A stretch of 37,735 bases of DNA from Nocardioides sp. (GTDB taxonomy: Bacteria; Actinomycetota; Actinomycetes; Propionibacteriales; Nocardioidaceae): assembly GCA_030698375.1 (NCBI GenBank), contig JAUYLL010000018.1, positions 1 through 37,735 of the forward strand, read 5' to 3'. Of this stretch, positions 18,433 through 25,056 are shown one piece after another. Both the position numbers and the translations under genes were made by a program. The notes under the pieces are model-generated. The model worked only from the letters and a program-made list of their open reading frames with translations. It had not been told where the DNA came from and made no database searches. How positions within the stretch are numbered: position 1 is the stretch's first letter; each line of letters begins with the position of its first letter.

Positions 18433-19369
18433 GGCGAGTCCTCGGGTCCAGGTATCCGTAGGAGAGGTCGATGCCGGCGTTGACGAGCACGTAGATCGTC
18501 GCGACCACGAGCACCGCCCCCTGCACCATCGGGAAGTCCCCCTGGTTGGCGGCGTTGACGACCAGGGTGCCCATGCCCGGCAGCGCGAAGAGGTACTCCA
18601 CGATCACGGTGCTGCCGACCAGGCGGCCGACGCTGATGCCGAGCAGGGTGACCACCGAGAAGGAGGAGGGCCGCAGCGCGTCGCCGACGAGGATCCGCAC
18701 CGGGTGCATCCCCTTGGCCCGCGCGGCGAGGATGAAGTCCTCGTTGAGCGTGGTGACCAGGTCGTTGCGCAGGATGCGGGTGAACAGCGCCAGCTCCGAG
18801 AGCGCGATCACGAGCGCCGGGAGGAAGGCGTGGTGCAGGTTGCCAATCGGGTCGGCGCCGATCCGCACCCACTGGGCCCGGGGGAACCAGCCGAGCTCGT
18901 TGACGAAGACGAGCACCAGCAGGAGCCCGATGAGGAAGGCCGGCACCGAGAGGATGCCGAACATCGAGGCGCCGATGATCCGGTCCACCACGCCGCCGGG
19001 CTTGGACGCCGACCACATCGCCAGCGGCACCGCGAGCACGATGGCCATCGCCAGGCCCATGCCGGCCAGCTGGAGGCTGACGGGCAGGGCGGCGAGGATC
19101 CGGTCGAGCACGTCGGTCTGCGGCGGGATGATCGAGCTGCCCAGGTCGCCGGAGAGCACCCCGAGCAACCAGTCGCCGTACCGGACCAGGAGCGGGCGGT
19201 CGAGGCCCAGTTCCGCGCGCAGGGCGGCGTACGCCTCGGGCGGGAAGCCGTCGCCCAGGATCGCGACCGCGGGGTCGCCGGGGATCAGCGCGACGAGCAG
19301 GAACACGCCGAAGCTGACGAGCAGCAGCACCAGCACCAGCTCGGCCAGCGTGGTCAGTACCTTGCGCAT
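18416..19369 (-). CDS. Dpp/Opp-type ABC permease (DppB/OppB)
   Basis: 317 residues. First helix LVLVLLLVSFGVFLLVALI, then the family's GDPAVAILGDGFPPEAYAAL segment, the periplasmic RPLLVRYGDWLLGVLSGDLG and the docking loop LAARAKGMHPVRILVGDALR. First gene of the dppB-C-D-F-amidase operon. The ATG at 19369 has GGAGG eight bases upstream. The 98-base gap before it holds a -10 (TAGCCT, 19403-19408) and two palindromic motifs, so the operon probably has its own controlled promoter. Confidence 0.92.
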   Translation of the reverse strand: MRKVLTTLAELVLVLLLVSFGVFLLVALIPGDPAVAILGDGFPPEAYAALRAELGLDRPLLVRYGDWLLGVLSGDLGSSIIPPQTDVLDRILAALPVSLQLAGMGLAMAIVLAVPLAMWSASKPGGVVDRIIGASMFGILSVPAFLIGLLLVLVFVNELGWFPRAQWVRIGADPIGNLHHAFLPALVIALSELALFTRILRNDLVTTLNEDFILAARAKGMHPVRILVGDALRPSSFSVVTLLGISVGRLVGSTVIVEYLFALPGMGTLVVNAANQGDFPMVQGAVLVVATIYVLVNAGIDLSYGYLDPRTRRAHAA

Positions 19370-19414
19370 GCGTGTTCCTCCCTCCCAGGTCGACGGGCGT
19401 TCAGGCTAGGCCGG

Positions 19415-19428
19415 GTGAGCCCGCTCAC
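19415..19428. promoter_or_regulatory. Palindrome GTGAGC-CC-GCTCAC upstream of permease operon
   Basis: Perfect 6-bp arms with a 2-base centre, immediately upstream of the predicted -10 TAGCCT (19403-19408, minus strand). Position suits an operator. The GCTCAC half also occurs at 12113-12118. Confidence 0.45.
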
Positions 19429-19439
19429 AGTCGCGTGCA

Positions 19440-19454
19440 TCCCACTCATCGGGA
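19440..19454. promoter_or_regulatory. Shared 15-bp motif, copy 2 (TCCC-N7-GGGA)
   Basis: TCCCACTCATCGGGA, 71 to 85 bases upstream of the permease start. For the oxidoreductase gene, copy 1 lies 72 to 86 bases upstream of its start, in the same orientation. Confidence 0.4.
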
Positions 19455-19467
19455 GGCCCGCGGGGGG

Positions 19468-20238
19468 TCAGCCGAAGTGGGCCTGGCCACCGTCCAGCGG
19501 GACCAGCGCGCCGGTCAGGTAGCGCATCTGCGGCCCCACGAGGGCGACCACCGCGGCGCCGATGTCGTGCTCGCAGTCGCCGATCCGCCGCTGCGGGATG
19601 GAGGCCACGAACTCCTCGGCCTCCTCGGGGTTGTTCTCGGTCCACCACTGCAGGCCCGGGGAGAGCGCGTGCGGTGCGATCGCGTTCACCCGGATGCCGT
19701 CGGGTGCCCACTCGACCGCCGCGGTGCGGCTCAGCGAGCGCAGCGCCTGCTTGGCCGCGGCGTACGCCCCGTAGGTCGAGGGATCCCAGCGCACCATGGC
19801 CGAGGTCACGAGGTTCACGATGGAGGCGTCGCCAGCGGCCTTGAGGTGCGGGTGGGCTGCCTTCATCAGCGCGAAGGCGGCGAAGGGACCGGTACGGAAG
19901 CCCTTCTGGAAGGCGCGGTCGCTGAGTTCGAGCAGCGGCCCGTACGCGCCCGCCCACGCGTTGTTCACCAACAGGTCGAGACGGCCGAACCGCTCGACGA
20001 CCTCGGCCACCAGCCCCGGTGCCGCCTCGGTGTCGGCGACGTCGTGCTCCCAGGCCTGCGCCTCCACCCCTCGCTCGCGCAGCAGCGCGCAGGTCTGCTC
20101 GAGCGGCACGCGGGTGCGGCCGGCGACGGCCACGTGCACGCCGGCCGACGCCAGCGCGAGGGCGATGCCCTGCCCGACCCCCTGACCCGCCCCGGTTACG
20201 AGGGCCACGCGGCCCGCCAGCGGAAGATCGGTGGTCAT
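19468..20238 (-). CDS. Short-chain dehydrogenase/reductase (SDR)
   Basis: 256 residues, classical SDR: cofactor loop VTGAGQGVGQGIA near residue 14, NNAWAG in place of NNAG, catalytic Ser in VTSAM and YxxxK in YAAAK, then the IRVNAIAPHALSP turn and a C-terminal YLTGALVPLDGG typical of the family. Arg in GRTRVP after the second strand suggests NADP(H), weakly. The ATG at 20238 overlaps the TetR stop in an ATGA. It forms a three-gene operon IclR-TetR-SDR, so its expression is tied to the regulators, and it probably acts on the compound handled by the neighbouring importer and amidase. Confidence 0.9.
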   Translation of the reverse strand: MTTDLPLAGRVALVTGAGQGVGQGIALALASAGVHVAVAGRTRVPLEQTCALLRERGVEAQAWEHDVADTEAAPGLVAEVVERFGRLDLLVNNAWAGAYGPLLELSDRAFQKGFRTGPFAAFALMKAAHPHLKAAGDASIVNLVTSAMVRWDPSTYGAYAAAKQALRSLSRTAAVEWAPDGIRVNAIAPHALSPGLQWWTENNPEEAEEFVASIPQRRIGDCEHDIGAAVVALVGPQMRYLTGALVPLDGGQAHFG

Positions 20239-20858
20239 GGGGTCTCCTTCGTCGGGTCGGGGCGTCCGATGCCCCCGAGCAGCAGGGCGCAGGCGAGGCG
20301 GGTGTCGCTCTCGGCCTCCGCGTCGTCGATGTGGCCGTTGAGCCGGGACATCAGCACGCCGTACCAGGTCTGCTCGATCAGGCGGACCAGCCGGTGGTCG
20401 TGCGCGGTGGGGACTTCCACCCCGGCGGTGGCCAGGATGAGGTCGGCGAACGTGCTGGTGACGGCCATCGACGGCGACGGACCGACCGCGGCGTTGTTCG
20501 ACTGGAGCATGGCGAGGGCCAGCTGGGGCCGCTCCTGGAGCCGGCGCTGCGCCTCGACGAGCACCTCGGCGACGGCCTCGTCGGGCGCCAGGCCCGGAGC
20601 GGGCGACGCCGCCCAGCGCTGCAGTCCACCCACCTGGTGGTGCAGCAGGGCGGTGAACAGGTGGGTCTTCGAGGGGAAGTAGCGGTAGAGCGTCGCGATG
20701 GCGACTCCCGCGTCGCGCGCGACCTCCTGCATCTGCACCCGCTCCAGCGGGTGGGCGGTGCCGTGCTCGGCCGCGGCGCGCAGGATCCGGCGTACCCGGT
20801 CCTTCTGCTCCGGGGAGCTGGGTTCGGCGGCCTCCCTGTGCTCGGCGATCCGCGGCAT
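20235..20858 (-). CDS. TetR family transcriptional regulator
   Basis: 207 residues. N-terminal helix-turn-helix with VQMQEVARDAGVAIATLYRYFPSK (landmarks VARDAGVA and TLYRYFPSK); the ligand domain contains QERPQLALAMLQSN and GVLMSRLNGHIDDAE. The DNA-binding part resembles KstR-like regulators of lipid and steroid genes, as a weak similarity only. The ATG at 20858 overlaps the IclR stop in an ATGA, and its own stop overlaps the SDR start. Probably controls the oxidoreductase/importer/amidase genes together with IclR. Confidence 0.9.
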   Translation of the reverse strand: MPRIAEHREAAEPSSPEQKDRVRRILRAAAEHGTAHPLERVQMQEVARDAGVAIATLYRYFPSKTHLFTALLHHQVGGLQRWAASPAPGLAPDEAVAEVLVEAQRRLQERPQLALAMLQSNNAAVGPSPSMAVTSTFADLILATAGVEVPTAHDHRLVRLIEQTWYGVLMSRLNGHIDDAEAESDTRLACALLLGGIGRPDPTKETP

Positions 20859-21658
20859 CAGGACGCCAGGCCGAGCCGGCCCGCGACCCGACGGGTCGCG
20901 TCGACCACCAGGGGGGCGGCCTTCTCCAGGGGGGTGCGGGCCTCGCCGACCAGCGAGATCGCCCCGACGGGCCCCCGGGTCCCGATGACCGCGGCGGCGA
21001 CGCAGGCGATCGCGGGGAAGCACTCCTCGCGCTCGAAGGCCAGCCCCCGGCGCTCTCGGATCCGGCGCAGCTCGTGGTGCAGGCCCTGGGTGTCGGCGAT
21101 GGTGCGGGGGGTACGGCGACCGAGGGCGTGCGTGAGCTGGGTCTCGACCTGCTCGGCAGGGAGCCACGCCAGCATCGCCTTGCCGAGGGCGGTGCAGTGC
21201 GCCGGCGCGATGCCCCCCACACGGGAGGGGACCGTGGTCGCGAACCGACCGCCGATCTTGTCGAGGTAGCGGATGTGGTCGCCGTCGAGCACCGCCAGGT
21301 GGACGACCATCCCGGTGCGGACGTGGAGCTCGTGGAGCAGGTCGGACGCGGCACCGCGGAGCTCGAGGTGGTCTTCGCCCCGGCCACCCAGCCCGAGCGC
21401 CCGCGGCCCGAGGGCGTAGCCGCCCGCCGCGTGGTCGAGCCACTGGAGCCGGACCAGCTGGTCGAGGATCCGGTGCGTCGTCGATCGCGGCAGCCGGGTG
21501 GCGCGGGCGACCTGCTCGAGCGTCAGCCGGGCGTCCGACCCGGTGAACGCGTCGAGGATGAGGGTCATCCGCTCGACCATCGAGGGCGGGAGCTCCCGCA
21601 CCTGCGCCCCGATCCGGTGCTCCCCCACGTGCTGCGGCTCCACGGCCAGTGTCGTCAT
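20858..21658 (-). CDS. IclR family transcriptional regulator
   Basis: 266 residues. Winged helix domain with TLEQVARATRLPRSTTHRIL (residues about 45-64) and the GYALGPRALGLG wing. The effector domain carries YLDKIGGRFAT, ALGKAMLAWLP and CVAAAVIGTRGPVGAISLVG, the family's usual ligand-pocket signatures. IclR proteins sense a small metabolite and control adjacent catabolic operons. ATG at 21658 with GGGAG five bases upstream; a -10 (TAGAAT) lies 28 bases further. First gene of the IclR-TetR-SDR operon. Confidence 0.9.
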   Translation of the reverse strand: MTTLAVEPQHVGEHRIGAQVRELPPSMVERMTLILDAFTGSDARLTLEQVARATRLPRSTTHRILDQLVRLQWLDHAAGGYALGPRALGLGGRGEDHLELRGAASDLLHELHVRTGMVVHLAVLDGDHIRYLDKIGGRFATTVPSRVGGIAPAHCTALGKAMLAWLPAEQVETQLTHALGRRTPRTIADTQGLHHELRRIRERRGLAFEREECFPAIACVAAAVIGTRGPVGAISLVGEARTPLEKAAPLVVDATRRVAGRLGLAS

Positions 21659-21686
21659 CGAAGCTCCCACCCCAAAACTGAAATGA

Positions 21687-21714
21687 ATTCTAGGGAGGAC
21701 GTTAGCAGCGTCAC
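21687..21714 (-). promoter_or_regulatory. Promoter of the IclR-TetR-SDR operon
   Basis: Minus strand GTGACG (21714-21709), 16-base spacer, TAGAAT (21692-21687), about 28 bases before the ATG with its ribosome-binding site. The AT-rich segment TGAAATGAATTCTA (21679-21692) just below it may be the regulator's own operator. Confidence 0.5.
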
Positions 21715-21802
21715 ACGCCGGAGACCAGCGAACTGTGGAACTTCCGCGGGCGGTCGTCACCCTGCGCTGACGGACGTCGGGCGCTCCGGCCGCGGGGGGC
21801 TT

Positions 21803-21847
21803 ACGTGGGTGATCTGATGTCACCTGGTGGCACCAGATCACCCACGT
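21803..21847. terminator. 45-bp near-perfect palindrome, probable terminator
   Basis: 14-bp perfect arms ACGTGGGTGATCTG / CAGATCACCCACGT. The 17 bases between them fold further (TGTCACC against GGTGGCA with one wobble), so the whole element forms one long hairpin. It lies 14 bases beyond the zinc-ribbon gene stop and ahead of the IclR promoter. No T-run. Termination is the simplest reading, but its length and symmetry are unusual. Confidence 0.55.
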
Positions 21848-21861
21848 CCCGTTCCGAGGGC

Positions 21862-22029
21862 CTACCGCCCGAGGAGGCGCGCCCAGAAGCCCTTGCCCTC
21901 AGACTCGTCCGTGGGGTGGCCTGGGCAGCGATTGGAGCGGGGTACGCCGGCGAGGACTTGCTCGACGTGCATCCCGCAGCCGGCCCAGCTGGCCTTGCCG
22001 CACTGGCCGCACGTAGTAGCTCGACACAT
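21862..22029 (-). CDS. Small zinc-ribbon-like peptide, long form (55 aa)
   Basis: 55-residue protein starting MCRATTCGQCGKASWAGC: Cys2, Cys7, Cys10 and Cys18, then HVEQVLAGVP, a further Cys in NRCPGH, and a tail ending GFWARLLGR with a basic/aromatic character. The CxxC pairs and His suggest structural zinc or a redox role. The ATG at 22029 has AGGAGAG about six bases upstream. It shares TCxxCGKxxWxGCGxHVExxLAGVP with the peptide at 24159-24275. It follows the MBL-rhodanese gene on the same strand. I recall this as a conserved actinobacterial small-protein family without a known function. Confidence 0.8.
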   Translation of the reverse strand: MCRATTCGQCGKASWAGCGMHVEQVLAGVPRSNRCPGHPTDESEGKGFWARLLGR

Positions 22030-22054
22030 GGTTCTCTCCTTGATTTGTTCGTGG

Positions 22055-22114
22055 TCAGATAAGGGCAGGCAGCGCGACGGCGGCCATGCCGAGGGCGATG
22101 ATCACGATGAGCCC
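22055..22114 (-). pseudogene. Hydrophobic 19-codon fragment, possible gene remnant
   Basis: Between the MBL-rhodanese stop and the zinc-ribbon start, one frame reads GLIVIIALGMAAVALPALI then stops; an in-frame TGA precedes the Gly. It looks like the last membrane helix of a lost protein, perhaps a sulfite/thiosulfate exporter. Coincidence is possible in so short a piece. Confidence 0.25.
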
Positions 22115-22140
22115 TCAATCACGAGGTCGACCGGCGCCCG

Positions 22141-23619
22141 TCAGGAGACCGGCAGCCCTGCTGCGGCCGCCTGGTCGAAGCTGTCGTCGACCGCGACCAC
22201 GGTGTGGCCGGCCGCGTCGATGATCGAGGCGGCGACCGAGGCCCGGTAGCCACCGGCGCAGTGCACCCACAGCTCGCCGGAGGGCACCTCGTGGCGGCGG
22301 TCCCAGACCTCGTGCAGGGGGATGTTGAGCGCACCGTCGATGTGTCCCTCCGCGTGCTCCTCGGCGCGCCGCACGTCGAGCACGACCACCTCGCGGTGGT
22401 GCCGCACCTGGGCCAGGTCAGCGAAGGTCGCGCTGGGGTAGGTGCGCAGGGTGTCGTCGGCCCAGTCGTCCGGGCCCCCCGTCGCCTGCGCGGCCGGCCG
22501 GTCGATGCCGATGCGGACCAGCTCGCGCTGGGCCTCGGCGACCTGCTCGGGCGTCTCGCCGAGCAGGGTCAGCGGGGTGCCCCAGGGGATGAGCCAGCCG
22601 AGGTACGTCGCGAAGCCGCCGTCGAGACCGAAGTTGAGCGTCCCCGCGGCGTGGCCGGCCGCGAACGCGGTGCGGTTGCGCAGGTCGACGACCCATTCCC
22701 CGGCCTCGATGCGTCGGCGCAGCTCGGACGCCTCCGCGAGGTCGGGCGTGCTCAGGTCGGGCTCGCCCGGTCCGGCGGCGTTGCCGGGCCCCATGTGGGC
22801 GTAGTAGGTCGGGTAGGCGCCGAGCCCGTCGAGGAGCTCGCGGACGTAGGTCTCCTCGTCCTGGGTGAGGACGGGGTTGGACCGGCGCTCGTCACCGATC
22901 GTGGAGGCGGTCGCGTCGGACTGGGTGGCCGAGCAGAAGGAGCCGAACCCGTGGGTCGGGAAGACCTGGGCGTCGTCGGGCAGGACGTCGGCCAGCCGCT
23001 GGGCGGACGCGTGCTGGTGGCGCACCAGCGCGTCGGTGTGGTCGGGGCCGAGCAGGTCCGGCCGCCCGGTGGCACCGAAGAGCAGCGAGCCGCCGGTGAA
23101 GACGCCCAGCTGCTGCGGCGCACCCCCGCCCTCGGGCACGGCCGCCAGCGCGTAGCTGAGGTGCGTGTAGGTGTGGCCGGGCGTGGCCAGCGCGGTCACC
23201 CGCATCCGGTCCCCCACGGACACGACCTCGCCGTCCCGGACCGGCGTGCGCTCGTAGGACACGTCGTCCTCGGCGTTGACCAGGTACGCGGCCCCGGTGC
23301 GCTCGGCGAGCGCGAGCCCGCCGGTCAGGTAGTCGTTGTGGATGTGGGTCTCGAGGACGTGCGTGAGGCGCACCTGCTCGCGCTCGAGCACCGCGAGCAC
23401 GCGGTCGAGGTCGCGCTGCGGGTCCACCACGAAGGCGACGTTCCCGTCGTGCACCAGGTAGGACCGGTCGCCCAGCGTCGGGGTGTCGAGCACCACGACC
23501 GTGAGCCCGGCGACGCTCTGCGTCTCCACGTCGGCCAACAGGCCGGCGGCCGTGGCCGTGGGGTCGGTCGTGAGGTGGCTGACGGGGAAGTCGGGGGCGG
23601 AGCTCGTCTCGGTGCTCAT
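22141..23619 (-). CDS. MBL-fold hydrolase fused to two rhodanese domains (persulfide dioxygenase-like)
   Basis: 492 residues. N-terminal metallo-beta-lactamase fold of the ETHE1/CstB group: ETHIHNDYLTGG (His92, His94, Asp96), TPGHTYTHLSY and VFPTHGFGSFC. Two rhodanese domains follow. The first (about 310-400, VVDLRNRTAFAAGHAAGTLNF as landmark in two parts) lacks a Cys; the second has the active-site loop VHCAGGYRAS with Cys454. By family such proteins oxidise persulfides to sulfite or thiosulfate, using non-heme iron. ATG 23619 has AGGAGG six bases upstream. CsoR-type operators lie in its promoter, consistent with control by the repressor at 24329-24598. Confidence 0.88.
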   Translation of the reverse strand: MSTETSSAPDFPVSHLTTDPTATAAGLLADVETQSVAGLTVVVLDTPTLGDRSYLVHDGNVAFVVDPQRDLDRVLAVLEREQVRLTHVLETHIHNDYLTGGLALAERTGAAYLVNAEDDVSYERTPVRDGEVVSVGDRMRVTALATPGHTYTHLSYALAAVPEGGGAPQQLGVFTGGSLLFGATGRPDLLGPDHTDALVRHQHASAQRLADVLPDDAQVFPTHGFGSFCSATQSDATASTIGDERRSNPVLTQDEETYVRELLDGLGAYPTYYAHMGPGNAAGPGEPDLSTPDLAEASELRRRIEAGEWVVDLRNRTAFAAGHAAGTLNFGLDGGFATYLGWLIPWGTPLTLLGETPEQVAEAQRELVRIGIDRPAAQATGGPDDWADDTLRTYPSATFADLAQVRHHREVVVLDVRRAEEHAEGHIDGALNIPLHEVWDRRHEVPSGELWVHCAGGYRASVAASIIDAAGHTVVAVDDSFDQAAAAGLPVS

Positions 23620-23661
23620 GGTGGTCCTCCTGCTGATCGGCTGATCGGGATGTTCGTCACG

Positions 23662-23677
23662 ATACCCAGCGGGGCAT
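23662..23677. promoter_or_regulatory. CsoR/CstR-type operator, MBL-rhodanese side
   Basis: ATACCC-AGC-GGGGCAT, an imperfect palindrome of the family's ATACCC...GGGTAT type. It touches the predicted -10 of the MBL-rhodanese gene (TATCGT, minus strand, 23664-23659). Confidence 0.45.
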
Positions 23678-23695
23678 GCTCACTAAGCCCGAACG

Positions 23696-23715
23696 ATAAC
23701 GCCCCCGGGGGTATT
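23696..23715. promoter_or_regulatory. CsoR/CstR-type operator, DUF302 side
   Basis: ATAACGCCCCCGGGGGTATT, centred on a perfect CCCCC/GGGGG, 27 bases before the DUF302 ATG. Its right end contains TATTCC, a candidate -10 for DUF302. Confidence 0.5.
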
Positions 23716-23741
23716 CCGGGCCGACACTGAAGGAGCACCAA

Positions 23742-24140
23742 ATGAGCTACACCCTCTCCACCACGCTCGACCGCCCGTACGACGACAGCGTGGCGGCGGT
23801 GCGCGACGCCCTGGCCGACCAGGGCTTCGGCGTGCTCACCGAGATCGACCTCAAGGCGACACTCAAGAAGAAGTTGGACGTCGACGTCGCGCCCCACGTG
23901 ATCCTGGGCGCCTGCCGGCCCGAGCTGGCCCGCCAGGCCCTGGAGATCGACGCGGCGATCGGGACGGTCCTGCCGTGCAACGTGACCGTGCGGGCGCTCG
24001 ATGACGCGACGACGGTCGTCGAGGCGTTCGACCCCGACGCCATGACGCAGCTGGCCGGTGACGCGCTGAGCGACGTCGCCGCGGACGCGCGGCAGCGCCT
24101 GTCGGCGGCGCTCGACGCCCTCGGTGGACGACGCGGCTGA
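23742..24140 (+). CDS. DUF302 domain protein
   Basis: 132 residues matching DUF302 throughout: LDRPYDDSVAAVRDALADQG at the start, GVLTEIDLKATLKKKL, then HVILGACRPELARQALEID and IGTVLPCNVTV. No signal peptide or membrane segment, so cytosolic. DUF302 proteins often accompany sulfur-oxidation or thiol-stress genes and their activity is unknown. The Cys residues in GACRP and LPCNV are the conserved candidates for a functional role. AAGGAG lies seven bases before the ATG. Divergent from the MBL-rhodanese gene across two CsoR-type operators. Confidence 0.88.
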   Translation: MSYTLSTTLDRPYDDSVAAVRDALADQGFGVLTEIDLKATLKKKLDVDVAPHVILGACRPELARQALEIDAAIGTVLPCNVTVRALDDATTVVEAFDPDAMTQLAGDALSDVAADARQRLSAALDALGGRRG

Positions 24141-24152
24141 GAACTCAGCCGC
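24133..24152. terminator. Bidirectional hairpin between DUF302 and the short zinc ribbon
   Basis: Perfect 9-bp arms GCGGCTGAG/CTCAGCCGC with a 2-base centre, overlapping the DUF302 stop and facing the convergent small gene. Confidence 0.6.
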
Positions 24153-24158
24153 AGAACG

Positions 24159-24275
24159 TCAGCCGCAGGAGCAGCGCTCGCTGGCCGGTACGCCGGCCAG
24201 CGCCACCTCGACGTGCTCGCCGCAGCCGGTCCAGGTCGGCTTGCCGCATCGGTTGCAGGTGACTCGTTGACACAC
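24159..24275 (-). CDS. Small zinc-ribbon-like peptide, short form (38 aa)
   Basis: 38 residues: MCQRVTCNRCGKPTWTGC, then GEHVEVALAGVPASERCSCG. Cysteines at 2, 7, 10, 18, 35 and 37 plus His22 form a likely zinc or metal site, with two Cys at the C-terminus (CSC) instead of the longer tail of the 55-residue paralogue. GTG start at 24275 with GAGGAG seven bases upstream. It lies 53 bases behind the CsoR/CstR-type repressor gene on the same strand, so it is probably co-transcribed with it. Function unknown. Confidence 0.78.
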   Translation of the reverse strand: MCQRVTCNRCGKPTWTGCGEHVEVALAGVPASERCSCG

Positions 24276-24322
24276 GGGGGTTCTCCTCAAACAGGGGTCG
24301 TGCAGGGTCGGGTCGTGCGACG

Positions 24323-24338
24323 CCTCGCTCAGGCGAGG
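24323..24338 (-). terminator. Hairpin over the repressor stop codon
   Basis: CCTCGC-TCAG-GCGAGG with the repressor's stop in the loop. It may attenuate transcription into the zinc-ribbon gene or protect the repressor mRNA. Confidence 0.35.
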
Positions 24339-24598
24339 GAGAGGAAGAGCTTCTCCATCTTCTTGACGTTGACGTCGTCGACGCCGTCCTCGCCGGCATC
24401 GGTCAGGCACTGCTGCAGGCCGGAGGCGATGATCGTGAAGCCGGCCCGGTCCAGGGCCTTGGAGACCGCGGCGAGCTGGGTCACGACCGCCTCACAGTCC
24501 CGCCCTTCCTCGAGCATGCGCAGCACGCCGGCGAGCTGGCCCTGCGCGCGCTTGATGCGATTGATGGCGGGCGTCAGGGTGGTGGGGTCGAGCTCCAT
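24329..24598 (-). CDS. CsoR/CstR-family repressor lacking the copper His
   Basis: 89 residues, all-alpha DUF156 (CsoR/RcnR/FrmR/CstR) repressor: IKRAQGQLAGVLRMLEEGRDC near the start (landmarks RAQGQLAGVLRM), QLAAVSKAL in the middle. Thiols are Cys35 and Cys64, 29 apart, the spacing of the family's Cys pair. Cu(I)-sensing CsoR needs a His four residues before the second Cys; here that position is Gly60. A Cys pair without the His is the CstR pattern, which senses persulfides, and the neighbouring MBL-rhodanese agrees. ATG 24598 has GAGGAGG five bases upstream. Copper sensing is unlikely but not excluded. Confidence 0.85.
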   Translation of the reverse strand: MELDPTTLTPAINRIKRAQGQLAGVLRMLEEGRDCEAVVTQLAAVSKALDRAGFTIIASGLQQCLTDAGEDGVDDVNVKKMEKLFLSLA

Positions 24599-24626
24599 TG
24601 GGTCCTCCTCGGGGATTGTCCCTAGC

Positions 24627-24642
24627 ATACCCCCTAGGGTGT
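24627..24642. promoter_or_regulatory. CsoR/CstR-type operator between the repressor and thioredoxin
   Basis: ATACCCCCTAGGGTGT, palindromic around CTAG, the best match to the family consensus here. It lies in the 71-base divergent gap and covers the -35 position for thioredoxin, so binding should repress both directions. Confidence 0.65.
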
Positions 24643-24656
24643 TTTTCCTGGTCCGC

Positions 24657-24662
24657 TACCGT
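24657..24662 (+). promoter_or_regulatory. -10 of the thioredoxin gene, predicted leaderless
   Basis: TACCGT, 7 bases before the ATG at 24670 with no ribosome-binding site between them. Confidence 0.45.
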
Positions 24663-24669
24663 GGGCTGC

Positions 24670-25047
24670 ATGGCTACCACCGAGCTGACCGCTGCCACCT
24701 TCGAGCAGACCCTCACCGAGAACGACGTGGTGCTCGTCGACTTCTGGGCGTCCTGGTGCGGCCCGTGCCGCCAGTTCGCCCCGACCTACGAGTCGGCCTC
24801 CGAGCAGCACCCCGACGTGCTCTTCGGCAAGGTCGACACCGAGGCCGAGCAGGAGCTGGCGCGTGCCGCCGACATCTCCTCGATCCCGACCCTCATGGCG
24901 TTCCGCGAGGGCATCCTCGTCTTCGCCCAGCCCGGCGCCCTGCCGCCGCAGGCCCTCGAGCAGGTCGTCACCGCCGTCAAGGACCTCGACATGGAGGAGG
25001 TCCGCGCGCAGATCGCCGCGCAGGAGTCCGGCGGCGACCAGGGCTGA
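24670..25047 (+). CDS. Thioredoxin
   Basis: 125 residues, thioredoxin fold with redox motif WCGPC (Cys30 and Cys33), DVLFGKVDTEAEQELA and the cis-Pro loop SSIPTLMAF. It ends with about 20 acidic residues beyond a normal thioredoxin, which is modestly unusual. It would reduce disulfides and persulfides, so it fits sulfur-species detoxification. Divergent from the CsoR/CstR-type repressor across a palindromic operator; the methyltransferase gene follows 9 bases after its stop, so the two form an operon. Confidence 0.92.
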   Translation: MATTELTAATFEQTLTENDVVLVDFWASWCGPCRQFAPTYESASEQHPDVLFGKVDTEAEQELARAADISSIPTLMAFREGILVFAQPGALPPQALEQVVTAVKDLDMEEVRAQIAAQESGGDQG

Positions 25048-25056
25048 CGAGCCCCG

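Noticed and set aside
24329..24598. Copper-sensing CsoR
   Set aside because: Gly60 replaces the copper-binding His; the neighbours are sulfur genes, with no copper transporter.
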